Positions 4,643 through 7,039 of a stretch of DNA of 7,039 nt are shown piece after piece. The DNA is taken from NCBI GenBank assembly GCA_910585855.1, contig CAJUGZ010000232.1:1-7039 (forward strand), in the 5' to 3' direction. A program made the translations under genes and the position numbers. Source of the DNA: an uncultured Lachnospiraceae bacterium (GTDB lineage: Bacteria > Bacillota_A > Clostridia > Lachnospirales > Lachnospiraceae). Below the pieces are notes generated by a model. That model was not told where the DNA came from and made no database searches. It saw only the letters and a program-made list of their open reading frames with translations. Positions within the stretch are counted from its first letter, which is position 1. Every line of letters begins with the position of its first letter.

Positions 4643-7039
4643 CTAATCTTCATAAACTTTTATCTCTCCATTCTTTAAATTAATTTCTATAAATGCACTT
4701 TCCGTTCTTACTTGACTCCCCCTCCATGATGACAATACCAATTCATTAATTTTCATCAAACCACTAAGTTCACAATTAAACACTAAATAATCCTTGGTAG
4801 CAATTATATTATCATAGACTACACCCGTTATTTTATAAACGGGAAATGTTTCTAGATAATTACTCTCCTTTACATATTCTTCCATACATTTCAATAAAAT
4901 TTTCTCTAAATTTTGATTAATCTTCTCTTCCAGCTTCTGATCAGATAAACCATGTATCACAGGTATGCTTACCTCTATTCCCTCCTTCTTTTCTATACAA
5001 ACCCAATAGGTCGCTATTTGTTCCAATTCTTCTTTTGTTTTCTTTTCATAAGTCATATCAAAAGTATAATTTGAATAGCAGGTATCAATAGAAGAAACCT
5101 CATATTGAATTTTAAGTTTTTCTGTTAAAACTCCCTCTTGAATTTGATAGATTGCTATCTCTCTATCACTATTTTCAAAAGGAATTTCTTTTTGCAGCAT
5201 CAAAAAATTACAATTTTGATAATTTACTACAACCATCGGATCTACATATCGAATAGAAGTATCAAAATCCGGTTGGTAATAAGTAACCTGATAGTCCTTT
5301 TCTTCGTTTCCTAAATAAATCGCCAAACCAGCATCATTATATCCTCCATCCTCCGAACCATCAAATGTATCTCCTTTTACTTCCACATATTCAATTATAT
5401 CTTCGATTCCATCCCCATTTAAATCTGCTGCTATTAAAATTATCTCCTCTGTATCACTCAATTCCTCATAATACTCTTCACTCTCAGAGAAATGATGAAA
5501 AGCCAAACACCAATCTGCCATCGTCTTTCGTTCTCCCAAACTTATCGAACGAGATATCACATATTGTTCCATTTCCTCCATTCGATTCTCTTCCATTAAT
5601 GTTTTATAGTATTCTCCAAATTCTTCTAACAACATCTTTTCGATTGGTATTCCATTTTTTCGATCCAAGGGATTTCCTCTTATTTGAAATTCTTTCTCCA
5701 TGTCAAAATCTCTATACAGTCCTATTTCTCCATTTTTTAAATCAATTTCTACAAACATAGTTACTGTTTCTATTCTCTTTACTATATCAAGACCCTGAAG
5801 AGTATAATCAAACAATAAATAATCCTTCGCAGCAATCATATTATTATAAATTGTACTTAAAACTCCCTTATAAAAAAGATATCCCTCTGCATAGCTTTCC
5901 ATATTTTCTAATAAAATCTTCTCCAAATTCTGATTAATCTTCTCTTCCAATTCTTGATTGGACAAACCATGTATCACTGGTATTCTTACGTCTATTCCCT
6001 CCTTCTTTTCCATACAAACCAAATAATCTGCTGTTTGTTCTAACTCTTCTTTCGTCTTTTCTTCCTTTATCATCTCAAATGTATAGTTTGGATAATAAGT
6101 AACGGATACTACCGTTTCATAGCTTCCTTCCTGAATCCGATAACCTTCGATTCTTCCTATCAGATAATTTTCATCATAATATTTGAAAAAAGTAATATTC
6201 TTCCCCTCCCATGGTTCTACCCAAAATATCTGTGGAATCCACTTCCCCGACCAAATCTTTAATCCACAAAGTGTTTCAAAATCAACCCAATTTTCCCCAT
6301 CCACTAAAATATAATCCAATCCTTGTTTTCCTTCTCCTAGAAATTCTCCTGTTCGATAGTAATACTTAGAACCCTCTGTCATCATACCAAGAATTTCAGC
6401 ATCAGCCTTTCCATAAATTTCTTCTTCTCCATCATTATCCAAATCACTATGATATTTCGATGTGATACTTGATCGAAAACCTGCACTCAAAAACTGCAAT
6501 TTTCTATCTTTTTCATATTTTTCCTTATAATCTTCACTCTGTTCTTTCCCTAACTTTTCTAATAACTCCAGTTCTTCTGCCTCTTCTTTTAAATGTTCTT
6601 CTGCCTCTCCTTGAAATAATTCCTCATTTGCCGATTCCATATAATATTCTTTTGCATTTTGAGAAAATATTTTTGCTTTCTCTTCCATTCCTTCTTTACA
6701 ATAAGTTACTTCTGTATCAATAGAAGAAACCCTATACTGAATTTTAAGTTCTTCTGTTAAAATTCCATCCTGAATTTGATAGATTCCCATTTCCCTAATA
6801 CGGTTTTCAAAAGGAACACTTTTTTGCAGTATCAAAAAAATACCATCTTGATAATTTACTACAAACATCGAATCCACATATCGAATATTCGTATCAAAAT
6901 TCGATTGATAATAGGTAATCTGATAATCCTTCTCTTCCTTTCCTAAATAAATCATTAAACCAGCATGATTATATGCTTCATATCTCTCGTCCACATATTC
7001 ATATTCAATCACATCTTCGATTCCATCCCCATTTAAATC
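4643..7039 (-). CDS. Two-module surface protein, paralogue with extra internal block (5' end outside window)
   Basis: The frame is open to the window edge. The nine codons before the GTG at 7012 read DLNGDGIED, the conserved motif of the family, so the gene starts beyond base 7039 and the GTG is not its start. The visible part is 798 residues. Counting from the GTG, module 1 runs to about 456 and module 2 spans 457-789, with its own DLNGDGIED at 530-538. DUF4163/DUF3298-like C-terminal parts (IPVIHGLS-type followed by INQNLEKILL) lie at about 330-433 and 669-786. Module 1 contains an extra block of about 191 residues (112-302). It begins with a Glu/Lys-rich helical or coiled-coil stretch (about 112-172) and holds a further acidic loop DLDNDGEEE (190-198). 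The N-terminal anchor should be off-window, as in the paralogue. Function is unknown; likely secreted or membrane-tethered, and cotranscribed with the genes that follow. Confidence 0.83.
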   Translation of the reverse strand, partial: DLNGDGIEDVIEYEYVDERYEAYNHAGLMIYLGKEEKDYQITYYQSNFDTNIRYVDSMFVVNYQDGIFLILQKSVPFENRIREMGIYQIQDGILTEELKIQYRVSSIDTEVTYCKEGMEEKAKIFSQNAKEYYMESANEELFQGEAEEHLKEEAEELELLEKLGKEQSEDYKEKYEKDRKLQFLSAGFRSSITSKYHSDLDNDGEEEIYGKADAEILGMMTEGSKYYYRTGEFLGEGKQGLDYILVDGENWVDFETLCGLKIWSGKWIPQIFWVEPWEGKNITFFKYYDENYLIGRIEGYRIQEGSYETVVSVTYYPNYTFEMIKEEKTKEELEQTADYLVCMEKKEGIDVRIPVIHGLSNQELEEKINQNLEKILLENMESYAEGYLFYKGVLSTIYNNMIAAKDYLLFDYTLQGLDIVKRIETVTMFVEIDLKNGEIGLYRDFDMEKEFQIRGNPLDRKNGIPIEKMLLEEFGEYYKTLMEENRMEEMEQYVISRSISLGERKTMADWCLAFHHFSESEEYYEELSDTEEIILIAADLNGDGIEDIIEYVEVKGDTFDGSEDGGYNDAGLAIYLGNEEKDYQVTYYQPDFDTSIRYVDPMVVVNYQNCNFLMLQKEIPFENSDREIAIYQIQEGVLTEKLKIQYEVSSIDTCYSNYTFDMTYEKKTKEELEQIATYWVCIEKKEGIEVSIPVIHGLSDQKLEEKINQNLEKILLKCMEEYVKESNYLETFPVYKITGVVYDNIIATKDYLVFNCELSGLMKINELVLSSWRGSQVRTESAFIEINLKNGEIKVYED
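4646..5644 (-). repeat. Module 2 of the upstream paralogue
   Basis: Residues 457-789 counted from the GTG at 7012. It contains the TMADWC-AFHHF block, DLNGDGIED, VTYYQPDFDTSIRYVD and the INQNLEKILLK segment. Its hinge between SSIDT (640-644) and NYTF (648-651) is only three residues, against 17 and 208 in the two first modules. An additional acidic Gly/Asp insert (KGDTFDGSEDGGYND) follows the calcium-loop motif. Confidence 0.85.
5645..7039 (-). repeat. Module 1 of the upstream paralogue (partial, cut by window edge)
   Basis: It begins inside the module at DLNGDGIED and continues to the RKNGIP junction with module 2. It matches module 1 of the complete paralogue closely (for example ITYYQSNFDT, VSSIDTEVTYCKEGMEE, VTYYPNYTFE), except for the extra block at 6107-6679. 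Confidence 0.85.
6107..6679 (-). other. Extra block of about 191 codons inside module 1 of the upstream paralogue
   Basis: Flanking sequence on both sides (KEGMEE before, SVTYYPNYTFE after) is contiguous in the complete paralogue, with the junction at about 3907/3908, so the block is cleanly present in one gene and absent from the other. It encodes a charged helix-rich segment (Glu, Lys and Gln rich, residues 112-172), then a globular-looking part with DLDNDGEEEIYGK, several Trp residues (W242, W254, W258, W264, W268) and YRIQEG. The last motif resembles the YQIQEG of ordinary modules, so the block may be a worn-down extra module. The reading frame is intact throughout. Confidence 0.75.

Noticed and set aside
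5365..5760. Plus-strand open frame of 131 codons opposite the upstream paralogue
   Set aside because: It is an antisense shadow of a repeat module. It resembles the shadow at 3121-3546 only because the modules themselves are duplicated.
7010..7012. GTG as the start of the upstream surface-protein gene
   Set aside because: The conserved DLNGDGIED motif is encoded in frame directly upstream to the window edge, so the gene begins outside the window.
2543..7039. CRISPR-like or transposon repeats as an explanation of the repeated DNA
   Set aside because: The repeats are long, in frame and protein-coding with gradual divergence. There are no short regularly spaced units, terminal inverted repeats or transposase.

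Overview
The window is AT-rich (apart from the first ~130 bases), with strong AGGAGG-type ribosome binding sites, very short intergenic gaps and all clear genes on the minus strand. This suggests a low-GC Gram-positive bacterium, most likely an anaerobic Clostridia/Lachnospiraceae-type organism. That placement rests on style and gene families, not on a marker gene.

Reading in the direction of transcription (right to left), the right-hand two thirds (7039-2540) hold two tandem paralogous genes. The first (7039-4643) runs off the window. The second (4564-2540) is complete and starts with a single membrane anchor. Each encodes two copies of a module of roughly 290-360 residues. A module contains an acidic helical start, a DLNGDGIED calcium-loop/FG-GAP-like motif, and a C-terminal part resembling the DUF4163/DUF3298 (PdaC/RsiV) fold. 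The four modules differ mainly at one variable hinge, where the first gene carries an extra block of about 191 residues. These look like cell-surface ectodomain proteins of unknown function.

The left third (2464-134) is a compact cytoplasmic/membrane-associated set: a small J-domain protein, an FHA protein with two membrane segments, an FHA protein with an N-terminal zinc-ribbon-like motif, and a membrane-anchored PP2C-type Ser/Thr phosphatase. Gaps are 75, 37 and 36 bases, then a 4-base ATGA overlap. PP2C and FHA proteins normally work with a Hanks-type Ser/Thr kinase, but no kinase lies in this window, so it would have to be upstream (beyond base 7039) or elsewhere. Such J/FHA/PP2C sets occur beside secretion or surface machinery (type VII secretion, Tad-type pili) in Clostridia. 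I can only suggest that link, because no ATPase, WXG100 or pilin gene is present.

Bases 1-133 are distinctly GC-richer (about half G+C) and mark the end of the operon. They hold a weak possible terminator hairpin and no gene I can support. A plausible reading is an envelope-linked phospho-signalling operon whose surface arm is the repetitive two-module proteins.
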